Source of the DNA: JACJVV01 sp964581515
Lineage (GTDB): Archaea > Nanobdellota > Nanobdellia > Woesearchaeales > JACJVV01
NCBI GenBank assembly: GCA_964581515.1
Contig: CAZOOV010000006.1
Location: 62,001-126,000 of the forward strand
Direction: 5' to 3'
DNA length: 64,000 nt
Shown here: positions 42,047 through 51,004 of the stretch, piece by piece
Numbering within the stretch: position 1 is the stretch's first letter
How the letters are laid out: each line of letters starts with the position of its first letter
The notes under the pieces: model-generated
Told to the model about the DNA's origin: nothing
Databases searched by the model: none
What the model saw: only the letters and a program-made list of their open reading frames with translations
Program-made: the position numbers and the translations under genes

Positions 42047-43900
42047 ATGAGTGAAACAACAGGACAAAGTGGATTATCAAAAAGCCAGCTTGTAGCAAAG
42101 CTAGCACAAAATGCAGTGGAGAATCAATCAGATCTTTCTAAACCTAATGAAAATGGATTCAAGACTGTTGGAAATGTAAAAGCAGGTGAAGAAAATTTCT
42201 TAGATAGTTTCACATTAACACCACGTGACTTGGAAGGTTACTTGGATCAATATGTAATAAAACAAGAAAGAGCAAAAAGAGTAGCTTCAACAAAAGTTGT
42301 TACACATTATCGTTCTATTAAGCACCAGCTTGAGACTGGAGAAGACCCTATGATGGGTGTAAATGATACTAAATCAAATATGGTATTACTTGGTCCAACA
42401 GGAGTAGGTAAATCATATATCGTTAAGCTTATTGCAGAAAAACTTGGCGTTCCATTCGTAAAAGCAGACGCAACAAAATATTCAGAGACTGGATATGTTG
42501 GTGAAGATGTAGAGACGATGGTAAGGGATCTTGTTAAGCTTGCTGATGGCGATGTCAGTAAAGCTCAATATGGTATTATCTTCATAGACGAGATTGATAA
42601 GATTGCAAATAGAGGAAGTTTTGGTAGAGACGTCTCAGGAAGAGGAGTCCAAACAAATCTTCTGAAAATAATGGAAGATACAGATGTTGAAGTAGTCGAT
42701 AAGCATGATCTTATGGGTCAGATGCAAAGAGCAGCTGAGATTCAAGCTGCTATGCAACAAGGTCAAGAAGTAAAACCACCTGAAAAGATAAGTACAAAGA
42801 ACATATTATTCGTACTTGCAGGAGCATTTAATGGTCTTGATGATATAATCCAAAGAAGAATGAACAAAAAAAGAATTGGTTTTGATCAGGATATGAAAGA
42901 TATGACTGTAGATGATTTCTTGGCATATGCAAAACCTGAAGATCTTGTAACATTTGGTTTCGAACCAGAGTTCATCGGAAGGGTTCCAGTAGTTGCTACA
43001 TTAGAACATCTTACAACAGATGATTTATATCAGATATTAAAAAATCCTAAATGTCCTATCATCAAAAGGAAAATAAGGGATTTTGCAGCTTATGGTATTG
43101 AATTATCATTCACAGATGGCGCATTAAAGTATTTTGCAGAGGAAGCAGAAAAACAAGGTACAGGTGCAAGATCATTAGTGGGTGTAATCGAGAAAGCAAT
43201 GATCAATTATGAATCAGGTCTTCCTAATGCAGGGGTTACAGAGTTTAAAGCAACAAAAGAATTAGTCGATGGATCCGTTGATCAAATAAAATATGTAGAT
43301 GATTTATTGCAACAGAGCGATGATAGAGTGATGGCTTATCTTAAAGATGAGAGATGCCCTTGCATTTTGAAAGCTCAGCAAAAAATAGGCAAACACGGAG
43401 TCAGGCTTGCATTTGCAGATAGTGCACTTACTTATTTTGCAGAGGCTGCAACAAAGAAAGCTGGCGTAACATCACTTCCAGCAATAGTTGATGAAGTTAT
43501 TGCTAAATATGATGATCCGCTAATTGCAAAGACTGAGATGAGAGATCTTGAACTTACAAGAGAAATGGTAGATGGATCTATTGAGCCAAGAAAACTTCTT
43601 GAACAGATTTATTTCAGGATACCTTTCAAGAAATATGAAGATACTATGCAAAGCAAGTATGGTATTACTCTTGATTTTGATGAAAGGGCTCAAGCAGCGC
43701 TTTGTCAGCAGGCAAGGGACTCACAGACAGATATCTATGAACATACTGTTGCGACATTCCAGCCTATTGAAAGTGGTTATCAGTTGCTGAAGGATAAAAC
43801 ACCTGATGCAGTTGTAACATTGACTCAAGAAGCTGTTAATGATCCAAATGCATTCCTTAGCGAGCATTTGAGACAAGCACTTTCACATCAGAAAGAATAA
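42047..43900 (+). CDS. ClpX-like AAA+ unfoldase with repeated C-terminal module
   Basis: A hexameric ATP-driven protein unfoldase by homology to bacterial ClpX. Walker A GPTGVGKS is at 116-123, the pore loop GYVG at 149-152, Walker B IIFIDEID at 177-184, an IGF motif at 277-279 where ClpX docks on ClpP, EPEFIGRVPV at 306-315 and sensor 2 GARS at 373-376. The ClpX zinc-binding domain is missing; a 50-residue unrelated N-terminus replaces it. The small C-terminal domain (about 331-413) is repeated at about 432-514 and, weakly, again to 590. No ClpP is in the window, while a 20S proteasome alpha gene is at 50175. Confidence 0.88.
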   Translation: MSETTGQSGLSKSQLVAKLAQNAVENQSDLSKPNENGFKTVGNVKAGEENFLDSFTLTPRDLEGYLDQYVIKQERAKRVASTKVVTHYRSIKHQLETGEDPMMGVNDTKSNMVLLGPTGVGKSYIVKLIAEKLGVPFVKADATKYSETGYVGEDVETMVRDLVKLADGDVSKAQYGIIFIDEIDKIANRGSFGRDVSGRGVQTNLLKIMEDTDVEVVDKHDLMGQMQRAAEIQAAMQQGQEVKPPEKISTKNILFVLAGAFNGLDDIIQRRMNKKRIGFDQDMKDMTVDDFLAYAKPEDLVTFGFEPEFIGRVPVVATLEHLTTDDLYQILKNPKCPIIKRKIRDFAAYGIELSFTDGALKYFAEEAEKQGTGARSLVGVIEKAMINYESGLPNAGVTEFKATKELVDGSVDQIKYVDDLLQQSDDRVMAYLKDERCPCILKAQQKIGKHGVRLAFADSALTYFAEAATKKAGVTSLPAIVDEVIAKYDDPLIAKTEMRDLELTREMVDGSIEPRKLLEQIYFRIPFKKYEDTMQSKYGITLDFDERAQAALCQQARDSQTDIYEHTVATFQPIESGYQLLKDKTPDAVVTLTQEAVNDPNAFLSEHLRQALSHQKE

Positions 43901-43944
43901 TTTTATTCTTTTAATTTTTTATATTTTCTCTTTAATTTCTTTTA

Positions 43945-43973
43945 ATTATTATTATTATTATTATTATTATTAT
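43945..43973 (+). repeat. (ATT)n simple repeat
   Basis: Nearly ten ATT units between the convergent ClpX-like and Cbf5 genes. It is a short simple-sequence tract, part of a T-rich intergenic region that may serve as terminator for both. Confidence 0.9.
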
Positions 43974-44018
43974 CTAAATTAATTATTAATTTTTACTAAT
44001 TATTTATTCTAGAATTAC

Positions 44019-45008
44019 TCACTCTTTTCTTTGCATCTTAGGATATGTTCCAGGAGCCATGAACACTGCGTCAAGGCTTACACATACGCCTGATTCTTTG
44101 TTAATCATGTCATTAGATATCATTTTTGCCCTGCCAAGTGCGACAAGCTCTCCTTTGAGTGTCATTATTGCAAGTGTATCATCAAGTTGTATGCCTGTAT
44201 CTACTTTTGCAATACCAGGAACAGCAAGATTTGCACCATGACAAATTGTATCAACACTAGAATCCAGGATATATACTTTTCCAAGATGAGAGACTCCTGT
44301 TTCAATCGGTTGCAGTATCTCTCTAAGGAATTTCTCATTTCCTTCAGTTTTATAATAATGATAAGCATCAGTTAAATCATATAGGGTGAATATTTTATCC
44401 TCGTTAAAGCCACCTGCTTTGCTCCTTCGTAGTTCAGCCATATGTGCTCCACATTCAAGAAGTTCGCCCATGTCATGACATAATTTTCTGATATAAGTTC
44501 CTGCTTGACATCCTACCTTAAAGAGTACATCTTGATCCATGATTTCAATAAGTTCTATGTAATATATTCTTCTGTATCTCCATTGTCTTTTTACAGCTGA
44601 CTTAATTGGTGGAAGTTGTTTTATCTTCCCTACAAATGATTTGAGTGCTTCTTCAATCTTGTCTTTGTCAACCGCTTTGTGCAGATGCATTAGACAGATA
44701 TATTCTTTTCCAGCTGGTTGCATTGCTTGTACTACTCTTGTTGCTTTTCCGATTGCAGTAGCTAGTACTCCTGTAACATTAGGGTCAAGTGTTCCTGAAT
44801 GTCCGCTCTTACCTATCTCAAGAATCTTTTGTACATATGATGATACTTGGTGTGATGTAGGCCCTTTTGGCTTGTCTATACATACTATTGAACTTACAAG
44901 AAGTTCAGCAATAGGTCTATTGTTTGGATCCTGTCCAAAAGTGCCTGGCTTTACATCCTTCTTTACAAGGATTTCACGATCTTCTCTTTCAAATGGAAGT
45001 TTTCCCAT
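44019..45008 (-). CDS. cbf5: tRNA/rRNA pseudouridine synthase Cbf5 (TruB family)
   Basis: The catalytic aspartate lies in SGHSGTLDPNVTGVL (near residue 93). The TruB fold (DKPKGPTSHQVS, then QLPPIKSAVKR and FKVGCQAGTYIRKLCHDMGE) is followed by a PUA domain (about 235-325). Cbf5 acts with Nop10, Gar1, L7Ae and H/ACA guide RNA, or alone on position 55 of tRNA. At 329 residues it has the typical archaeal length. No Nop10 or Gar1 is adjacent. Confidence 0.95.
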   Translation of the reverse strand: MGKLPFEREDREILVKKDVKPGTFGQDPNNRPIAELLVSSIVCIDKPKGPTSHQVSSYVQKILEIGKSGHSGTLDPNVTGVLATAIGKATRVVQAMQPAGKEYICLMHLHKAVDKDKIEEALKSFVGKIKQLPPIKSAVKRQWRYRRIYYIELIEIMDQDVLFKVGCQAGTYIRKLCHDMGELLECGAHMAELRRSKAGGFNEDKIFTLYDLTDAYHYYKTEGNEKFLREILQPIETGVSHLGKVYILDSSVDTICHGANLAVPGIAKVDTGIQLDDTLAIMTLKGELVALGRAKMISNDMINKESGVCVSLDAVFMAPGTYPKMQRKE

Positions 45009-45219
45009 AAATCTAAAAAATCCCTCTTTGTTTATTAATCTTATTGTAATCTCACTTCAAATTATAATGATTGATAATTATTCTTTCTAAAATTGTTATT
45101 TCTATAGTTATTCTTTCTATTTTGTTCTTTCTATATTTGTTCTTTCTTCCTACATAATAATTACAATAATCAATAACTTTTTTATATAACCTCTTCACAT
45201 TATTCATGTGACTTAATGA

Positions 45220-46470
45220 ATGATAGTAGAACTAATCGTACTCTTCATATTGATTGCTTTATCAGGGTTCTTTTCAGGATCTGAGACTGCATTCATGTCT
45301 TTGGGCAAATTCAAATTTAAAGAGTATATCAGAAAGAAAAAACCTCATTATAAATTAGTCCAGATACTTAAGGATAATCCTCATAAGCTTCTTTCTACGA
45401 TACTTATTGGTAATAATCTAGTTAATATAGCTGCAGCCTCACTTGCGACATTGATAGGAACTGATTTTTTCATGCAACAGGGATGGAATATATCTCAGGC
45501 ATCAGCAGCAGGGATTGTGACAGGAGTTCTTACATTGGTTGTGCTGATATTTGGAGAGATAATACCAAAAACTTATGCAAATAAGCATTATGAAATTATA
45601 ATAAAACGCACAGTTCATATAATCTACATCCTGAACATATTATTTACTCCGATAGTTTTTCTGCTTGATTTTGTAACAAAAACTTTTTCTCCAAAGAAAT
45701 CTGGTTCAGAGGAGGAAAAGATTACTGAAGAAGAGATAAAGACAATTGTTAGTGTAGGTAGTGATGAGGGAGGAATAGACTCTTATGAAAAACATCTTAT
45801 CCATAAGATTTTCCAGTTTGATGATAAGATTGTAAAGGAAATAATGACTCCGCGTGTCAAAGTATTCATGCTTGATGCAAATGCAAAAATAGAAGAAATA
45901 CTAAAACAGATGATAGACGAAGGAGTTTCACGTATACCTATTTATGAGAAAGACCAAGATAATATTATTGGTGTTTTTCATATAAGGGATGTTCTTGAAT
46001 CATTGCAGAAAAATAGGCTTAATAAAAAACTTAAGACACTTGCAGCAAAACCTTATTTTGTTCCTGAATCAAAACCTATTGATGATCTTTTCAAAGAGAT
46101 GCAAAGAAAGAAGATTCAGATGGCAGTTGTCGTTGATGAGTTTGGAGGTCTTGCAGGTATAGTTACAATTGAAGATCTCCTTGAAGAGATTGTAGGCGAG
46201 ATCTATGATGAGGATGATGAAAAAGTAAATCATATTAGAAAAGTTTCTGCAAGAGAATTTGTCATTAGCGGAGAAGCGACTGTAAGGGAGGTCAAGGAAA
46301 CTACTGGGGCTAAGCTTGATGGTCTTGAATCTGAAACTATTGGTTCTTACATATTGACAAAGCTTGAAAAGATTCCTGTCAAGGGAGAGACAATCAAACT
46401 TAAGAAAGGCAAGATAATCGTTAACAAAGTAACAGACAAGACAATAGTATCTATAAGACTTAGATTATGA
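45220..46470 (+). CDS. CNNM/CorC-family transporter-like protein (DUF21 and CBS domains)
   Basis: 416 residues. An N-terminal DUF21 membrane domain with about four helices (1-22, 62-82, 95-115 and 130-150) begins MIVELIVLFILIALSGFFSG with the SGSETAFMS motif. A CBS pair spans about 205-320 (IMTPRVKVFMLD, SRIPIYEKDQDNIIGVFHIR, VVDEFGGLAGIVTIEDLLEE). A CorC_HlyC domain ends the protein. Relatives affect magnesium or cobalt transport. The substrate here is unproven. Confidence 0.92.
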   Translation: MIVELIVLFILIALSGFFSGSETAFMSLGKFKFKEYIRKKKPHYKLVQILKDNPHKLLSTILIGNNLVNIAAASLATLIGTDFFMQQGWNISQASAAGIVTGVLTLVVLIFGEIIPKTYANKHYEIIIKRTVHIIYILNILFTPIVFLLDFVTKTFSPKKSGSEEEKITEEEIKTIVSVGSDEGGIDSYEKHLIHKIFQFDDKIVKEIMTPRVKVFMLDANAKIEEILKQMIDEGVSRIPIYEKDQDNIIGVFHIRDVLESLQKNRLNKKLKTLAAKPYFVPESKPIDDLFKEMQRKKIQMAVVVDEFGGLAGIVTIEDLLEEIVGEIYDEDDEKVNHIRKVSAREFVISGEATVREVKETTGAKLDGLESETIGSYILTKLEKIPVKGETIKLKKGKIIVNKVTDKTIVSIRLRL

Positions 46471-46585
46471 TTTAGATAATTTAATTTTTTCTGGATAATA
46501 AATTTTGCTTTAAAATAATAATCTTATTTGAATAAAATGATATTAAATAAATAATATAAAAACCAATAAAGAAATTAATGAAAAA

Positions 46586-47083
46586 TCAATAAATAATCCC
46601 GATCAATTGTTTCTTGACATTTTCAAAACGTACTTTTCCAGGATCTTTATACGCATTGTTGTCACCTTTTGTTATTGCGTACCAGCCATCATCATCATAT
46701 GCTGTTTCTATAACTCTGTGTATAATCACACCAGAATCATAATCAACGCTAAAGCTTATGATGTCTCCCGCTTGAATCTGTTCAGGATCAGTAGGTACAA
46801 TCTGAAGTGCATTTGCACCCTTGTCAAAAACAGGATCCATTGAATTGGAATCAACAAATGTCGCCCACTGCGGATTGTCAACTTCGATTACGATCTTATC
46901 GCTGTAAACATGGATATTGTCTTGTGGCACTATATCGCTTGGTGAAGCTCTTTCTGGAGTAATAGGGTATATTGAGCTTCCACTGATTACACCTGGTTGT
47001 TCTAACCCAATAGAAAATGCATCATTGAGCATCCAACCTAACCCGAATACGATCAATATTGCAAATATTTGTGTAATTCTCAT
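46586..47083 (-). CDS. Signal peptidase I (archaeal/ER type)
   Basis: Removes class I signal peptides at the membrane. One N-terminal helix (about 5-22) anchors the protein. The catalytic Ser is S81 in DSNSMDPVF, the His is H122 in IIHRVIE, and the Asp is in ITKGDNNAYKDPG near 141, so this is the Ser-His-Asp form found in archaea and ER rather than the bacterial Ser-Lys dyad. The ATG at 47083 (MRITQIF) is preceded by GGGGGGC. Structured element E3 and the shared promoter element lie upstream. Confidence 0.92.
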   Translation of the reverse strand: MRITQIFAILIVFGLGWMLNDAFSIGLEQPGVISGSSIYPITPERASPSDIVPQDNIHVYSDKIVIEVDNPQWATFVDSNSMDPVFDKGANALQIVPTDPEQIQAGDIISFSVDYDSGVIIHRVIETAYDDDGWYAITKGDNNAYKDPGKVRFENVKKQLIGIIY

Positions 47084-47103
47084 TTGTGCCCCCCAAAATG
47101 CAA

Positions 47104-47192
47104 GTAAAAAGTCAGCTTTGCCTCTTGAAGCGATAATCACAAAATCTGTTATTTTGTGATTATGGTTTTCGCCGTGCAAGCAGACTTTTTAC
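47104..47192. ncRNA. Nested hairpin element, possible third and diverged copy of the structured repeat
   Basis: Outer stem GTAAAAAGTC/GACTTTTTAC (10 bp), inner perfect hairpin ATAATCACAAAAT/ATTTTGTGATTAT (47133-47145, 47151-47163), and the segments TTGAAGCG and CGCCGTGC at the positions where copies 1 and 2 have ATCGAGGCG and CGCCGTGC. On the minus strand it lies in the 5' leader of the signal peptidase gene. Confidence 0.5.
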
Positions 47193-47270
47193 AAACCTCA
47201 AAACCAACAGCTTATATTCAGGCTAGTTAGCCTGTTTTTGCTATTATATTCTATATCTGGGAAGTACTAC

Positions 47271-47308
47271 TATTTAAACCTTTCGTTTTTTAACCACTAT
47301 TAAGTGAC
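47271..47308 (-). promoter_or_regulatory. Promoter of the signal peptidase gene with shared upstream element
   Basis: Read on the minus strand, GTCACTTAATAGTGGT (47308-47293) is followed by a CGAAAG stretch and, after 14 nt, by a TTTAAATA box (47278-47271). The 30 bases around the element are almost the same as those before the double GT2 gene at 6058. The divergent gene at 47383 has its own TATTTAAATAG box at about 47351-47361. Confidence 0.65.
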
Positions 47309-47382
47309 AAAAATAACCTTTTGACTATTAATCCAACTCATTTCTAAAATACTATTTAAATAGTGTATAATTCTCTTGATCC

Positions 47383-48240
47383 ATGTTAATATCATATCAT
47401 GGTGGGCATAGTGGAGAATTCTGTGCTCATGCAGACAGGGAAAGTCTTACAGCTATATTAGCTGAATATGTAAGGAAGGGATTTTCGCATATTGGAATAA
47501 CAGAACATCAGCCAAGGACATCAGATCATTTCTATCCTGAAGAGAGGAAACTTGGTTTTGCTCCAATGGATCTCTTTAACATATTTAGGGAATATTTTGA
47601 TACTGCAAGAAGTGTCCAGGATCAATTAAAAGATAAGATAAATCTTCTTGTTGGATTTGAAACAGAAGTTTGTGGTGTTGAACCATATGAAGTGATTATG
47701 CATCTTAAGATGAGATTAAAACCAGATTATATCGTTGGTTCTGTTCATCATATAGATGATATTCCTTTTGATTTTAGTGAAGCATTATACGCTAAAGCAA
47801 TAGATCATTGCGGAGGCATAGAAAAATTATACACAGCATATTATGATGCACAATATGAATTGATTACCAGGTGCAGACCTGAAGTCATAGGTCATTTTGA
47901 TCTTATCAAGATATTCTCTCCTGATTATGAATATTCCTCTGCACTGCAAGACGCAGCAAGACGAAATATCAGAGAAGCAGTTTCTTATGGTGCTGTCTTT
48001 GAAGTCAACAGCAGAGCTTTCAAGAAAGGCATGGATGAGCCATATCCTGGAAGGATGATTTTGCAGATGATTGCAGAATCCAAAGGCCAGATAACTTTAG
48101 GCGATGATTCTCATGGTATATCTCAAGTAGGTCTGCATTATGATAAAGCAATACCTATTGTAAAGGAATACTTCAATTCTGTTGTGGCTTTTGATAAACC
48201 AAATGGCACTCTTGAAAAAGTCATCTTGCCCTTAGATTAA
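47383..48240 (+). CDS. PHP-domain phosphatase, histidinol-phosphatase-like
   Basis: 285 residues with PHP-family metal ligands: YHGGHSGEFCAHADRESL at the start, HIGITEHQP near 45, GFETEVCG near 105, IVGSVHHIDD near 128, GHFDLIK near 170 and LGDDSHG near 248. This matches the HisK-type histidinol-phosphate phosphatases. No other histidine-biosynthesis gene is in the window, so another phosphoester substrate is possible. A TATA box about 26 nt upstream suggests a leaderless mRNA. Confidence 0.85.
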   Translation: MLISYHGGHSGEFCAHADRESLTAILAEYVRKGFSHIGITEHQPRTSDHFYPEERKLGFAPMDLFNIFREYFDTARSVQDQLKDKINLLVGFETEVCGVEPYEVIMHLKMRLKPDYIVGSVHHIDDIPFDFSEALYAKAIDHCGGIEKLYTAYYDAQYELITRCRPEVIGHFDLIKIFSPDYEYSSALQDAARRNIREAVSYGAVFEVNSRAFKKGMDEPYPGRMILQMIAESKGQITLGDDSHGISQVGLHYDKAIPIVKEYFNSVVAFDKPNGTLEKVILPLD

Positions 48241-48310
48241 CGATACTCACATTAATCGCTCTTCTTAATCAACAATTTTTATAAACCTCCTTTAAAATTG
48301 AAAGGAGATT

Positions 48311-49579
48311 ATGGTAAAAACAATTAACATAGGACTTATTGGTATAGGGACAATCGGTTCAGGTGTAATCGATATTTTAAAGAATAATTCTGATCTTATT
48401 GAGAAACGTACTGGTGTCAAGATAAATCTTGCAGGTGTCTGCGACTTAAATGAAGGTCTTGCAAAAGAGCTTGGCATTGACATGAACATATTCACTAAAG
48501 ATTACAAAGAGCTTCTCAATAATCCTGACATAAATGTTATCATTGAACTTATTGGGGGCTATGAGCCTGCACATACAATCATACTTGACGCAATAAAGGC
48601 AAAAAAACATATTGTTACAGCAAACAAAGCAGTAATTGCAAAATATGGATATGAATTGTTTGAAGAATCACAAAAGAATGAGGTAAATATTTTATTTGAA
48701 GCAGCTGTCGGTGGATGTATACCTATAGTACGTGCTCTTGAAGAAAGCTATCCTTCTGATAATATAACAAATATATATGGTATACTTAATGGAACAACTA
48801 ATTATATTCTTACAAGGATGACAGAAGGCATGGGCTACGATGAAGCGCTAAAAAAAGCACAGGAACTTGGTTTTGCAGAAGCAGACCCTACTTTTGATGT
48901 CGAGGGAATGGACGCTTCACAAAAAGTCTCTATTCTTGCAGCTCTTGCTTTTGATGCAAAAATTATGCAGGATCCTCTGACTGAAGGAATAACAAAAGTT
49001 ACAAAGCAGGATATGAAGTATGCAAAAGAGATGGGATATGTAATCAAATTAATTGCAATGGCAAAAAAACACAACAGCCATATTGAACTACGTACTCATC
49101 CAACAATGATTCCGCAGGATCATGTACTTGCAAATGTCAACAATGAATATAATGCAGTTCTTTTCTCAGGAAAGAATGTAGATGAAGTGATGTTATCTGG
49201 AAAAGGTGCAGGAAAACTACCTACTGCGTCTGTTGTTGTTACAGACATAATTGAAATGGGATCAAGAACTAGACTTATACAAAGGAACTTTGAAGATGTT
49301 CAAGTCATTGATCAGGGAGATATCACTTCAAGATACTATCTTCGCTTCAGTCTTGTAGATAAGCCAGGTGTGTTTGCACAAGTAGCAAAAATACTTGGAG
49401 ATAATAATGTATCCATTGCAGGTGTTTCTCAAAAAGAGATGGATAAAGAAGTCGTTCCTGTAGTCATAGTAACGCATGAGTCTCAAGAGAAGAACATCAT
49501 GGACGCGATAAATGAGTGCAAAAGTGTTGAAGTTGTCAAGAGTGATCCTGTAATATTAAGGATAGATGATCTGATTTAA
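48311..49579 (+). CDS. hom: Homoserine dehydrogenase with ACT domain
   Basis: Reduces aspartate semialdehyde to homoserine, the branch to threonine and methionine. The NAD(P)-binding GLIGIGTIGSG is at residues 8-18, the nucleotide region continues to TANKAVIAKYG, and the catalytic domain carries GILNGTTNYILTRM and AEADPTFDVEGMDASQK. A C-terminal ACT domain (about 350-422: VDKPGVFAQVAKILGDNNVS) suggests feedback control by an amino acid. The ATG follows AAAGGAGATT. No other pathway gene is nearby. Confidence 0.95.
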   Translation: MVKTINIGLIGIGTIGSGVIDILKNNSDLIEKRTGVKINLAGVCDLNEGLAKELGIDMNIFTKDYKELLNNPDINVIIELIGGYEPAHTIILDAIKAKKHIVTANKAVIAKYGYELFEESQKNEVNILFEAAVGGCIPIVRALEESYPSDNITNIYGILNGTTNYILTRMTEGMGYDEALKKAQELGFAEADPTFDVEGMDASQKVSILAALAFDAKIMQDPLTEGITKVTKQDMKYAKEMGYVIKLIAMAKKHNSHIELRTHPTMIPQDHVLANVNNEYNAVLFSGKNVDEVMLSGKGAGKLPTASVVVTDIIEMGSRTRLIQRNFEDVQVIDQGDITSRYYLRFSLVDKPGVFAQVAKILGDNNVSIAGVSQKEMDKEVVPVVIVTHESQEKNIMDAINECKSVEVVKSDPVILRIDDLI

Positions 49580-49747
49580 AGCATCTGAAAATGCCAAAAA
49601 ACAACATCTCAGCACATTCTGCCATCACCGTAAGCTTTTTAAATATAAGCTTCTTCTTTCCACGAGAAAGAGAGAGAAGAAGGCAAAATACTTTCTTTAT
49701 CTCAGTTGATCCAAAACTGTTGTGATGTATTGACATACATTATAAAA

Positions 49748-50095
49748 ATGGCTAATCTGAAGCCTTTAAGGCCGTCTTTAAAAGAGAAAAAGAGATATGT
49801 TGTTTATGAACTATTCTCAGAGACCACGCTCAAGTCTGATGAAGTCATTAGAGCAATTAATGATGCATGCCTTAGTTTTATGGGTACACTGCATTTCGGA
49901 AAAGCAGGAATACTTATCCTGAAGAACCAGATGACAGAAAAAAATGGCATCATTAGAGTCAATAACAAGTATGTCGATTATCTTAAGGCATCTTTGATGC
50001 AAATGACAAGAGTAGGGGACAAAAAAGTTAGTCTTGAAGCAAAAGGTGTTTCAGGCATACTAAAGAAAGCAAAAGAAAAATTCATGACTAAATGA
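49748..50095 (+). CDS. rnp2: RNase P protein subunit 2 (Pop5)
   Basis: 115 residues starting MANLKPLRPSLKEKKRYVVY, the conserved Pop5 N-terminus, then LFSETTLKSDEVIRAINDAC and FGKAGILILKNQMTEKNGII. It is a component of RNase P. The ATG at 49748 directly follows ACATTATAAAA, and the frame is open 14 codons further upstream. It precedes psmA by 80 bp, as in the archaeal exosome-proteasome gene cluster. Confidence 0.93.
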   Translation: MANLKPLRPSLKEKKRYVVYELFSETTLKSDEVIRAINDACLSFMGTLHFGKAGILILKNQMTEKNGIIRVNNKYVDYLKASLMQMTRVGDKKVSLEAKGVSGILKKAKEKFMTK

Positions 50096-50174
50096 AAACT
50101 CATGATGAGATTAAAATTCATAATCAACTAGTAAATCATAATCAAATAATAAATATAAACCAAAAGGTGATATT

Positions 50175-50897
50175 ATGCAACCACAATCAATGATGCACCA
50201 ACAGATGGGATATGACAGAGCAATAACAATGTTCAGTCCTGACGGAAGACTTTTGCAGGTAGAATATGCAAAGAAGACTGTCAAACAAGGCTCAACATCT
50301 TTAGGGATGGTCTGTAAAGACGGAGTGCTCTTCGTAACAGACAAGAGAATTGTAGATACATTAATTATTCCAGAATCTGTTGAGAAGATTTGGCAAATAG
50401 ATGACCACATAGGGATTACTGCAGCTGGAATTATCAGTGACGCAAGAGTTCTTGTAGATAGAGCACAGCTAGCAGCACAACAACATACAGTTACTTACGA
50501 CACATTGATAGACACAGCTTCAATCGTCAAAGATATATGCTCACTAAAGCAGATATGCACACAGTCAGCAGGTCTTAGACCATTTGGAGTATCTCTTCTT
50601 ATAGGTGGCGTAGATAAAAGCGGACCAAGATTATTCTGTACAGATCCGACAGGAATTTATTTTGAGTATAAAGCAACAGTGATCGGAGAAGGAGAGAGTG
50701 AAATCTTAGATGAGCTACATAAGAAATACAAAGATGACATGACAGTTAAGGATGGAATCAAGCTTTCAGTAGAACTGCTTAAGAAGTTCTTGAATAATGA
50801 ATTCAATGTAGAAAGACTTGATGTAGTTTACATAAAGAACGATGATAAGAAATTCATCAGGATGAAACCAGAGGAGATTAGTAAAGAGTTCAAATAA
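50175..50897 (+). CDS. psmA: 20S proteasome alpha subunit
   Basis: Forms the outer rings of the 20S proteasome and the gate. The proteasome alpha signature MGYDRAITMFSPDGRLLQVE YAKK (from residue 11) is present, then KQGSTSLGMVCKDGVLFVTD and GITAAGIISDARVLVDRAQL. The 240-residue length is typical. GGTGATATT precedes the ATG. No beta subunit or PAN is seen in the window. It is followed by the exosome genes after 107 bp. Confidence 0.96.
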   Translation: MQPQSMMHQQMGYDRAITMFSPDGRLLQVEYAKKTVKQGSTSLGMVCKDGVLFVTDKRIVDTLIIPESVEKIWQIDDHIGITAAGIISDARVLVDRAQLAAQQHTVTYDTLIDTASIVKDICSLKQICTQSAGLRPFGVSLLIGGVDKSGPRLFCTDPTGIYFEYKATVIGEGESEILDELHKKYKDDMTVKDGIKLSVELLKKFLNNEFNVERLDVVYIKNDDKKFIRMKPEEISKEFK

Positions 50898-51004
50898 ATA
50901 AAGGACTCAATCAACAACAACGATTAATGATTAGAAACGACAATCAAAACTAACAAAGAATAACAAACAACAAATGTTAGAATGATAATAAAGGTGAATA
51001 CAAA

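Noticed and set aside
45080..45150. Possible tandem repeat of TTCTTTCTAT units
   Set aside because: The T-rich units are too irregular to define a period; treated as terminator-like intergenic sequence.
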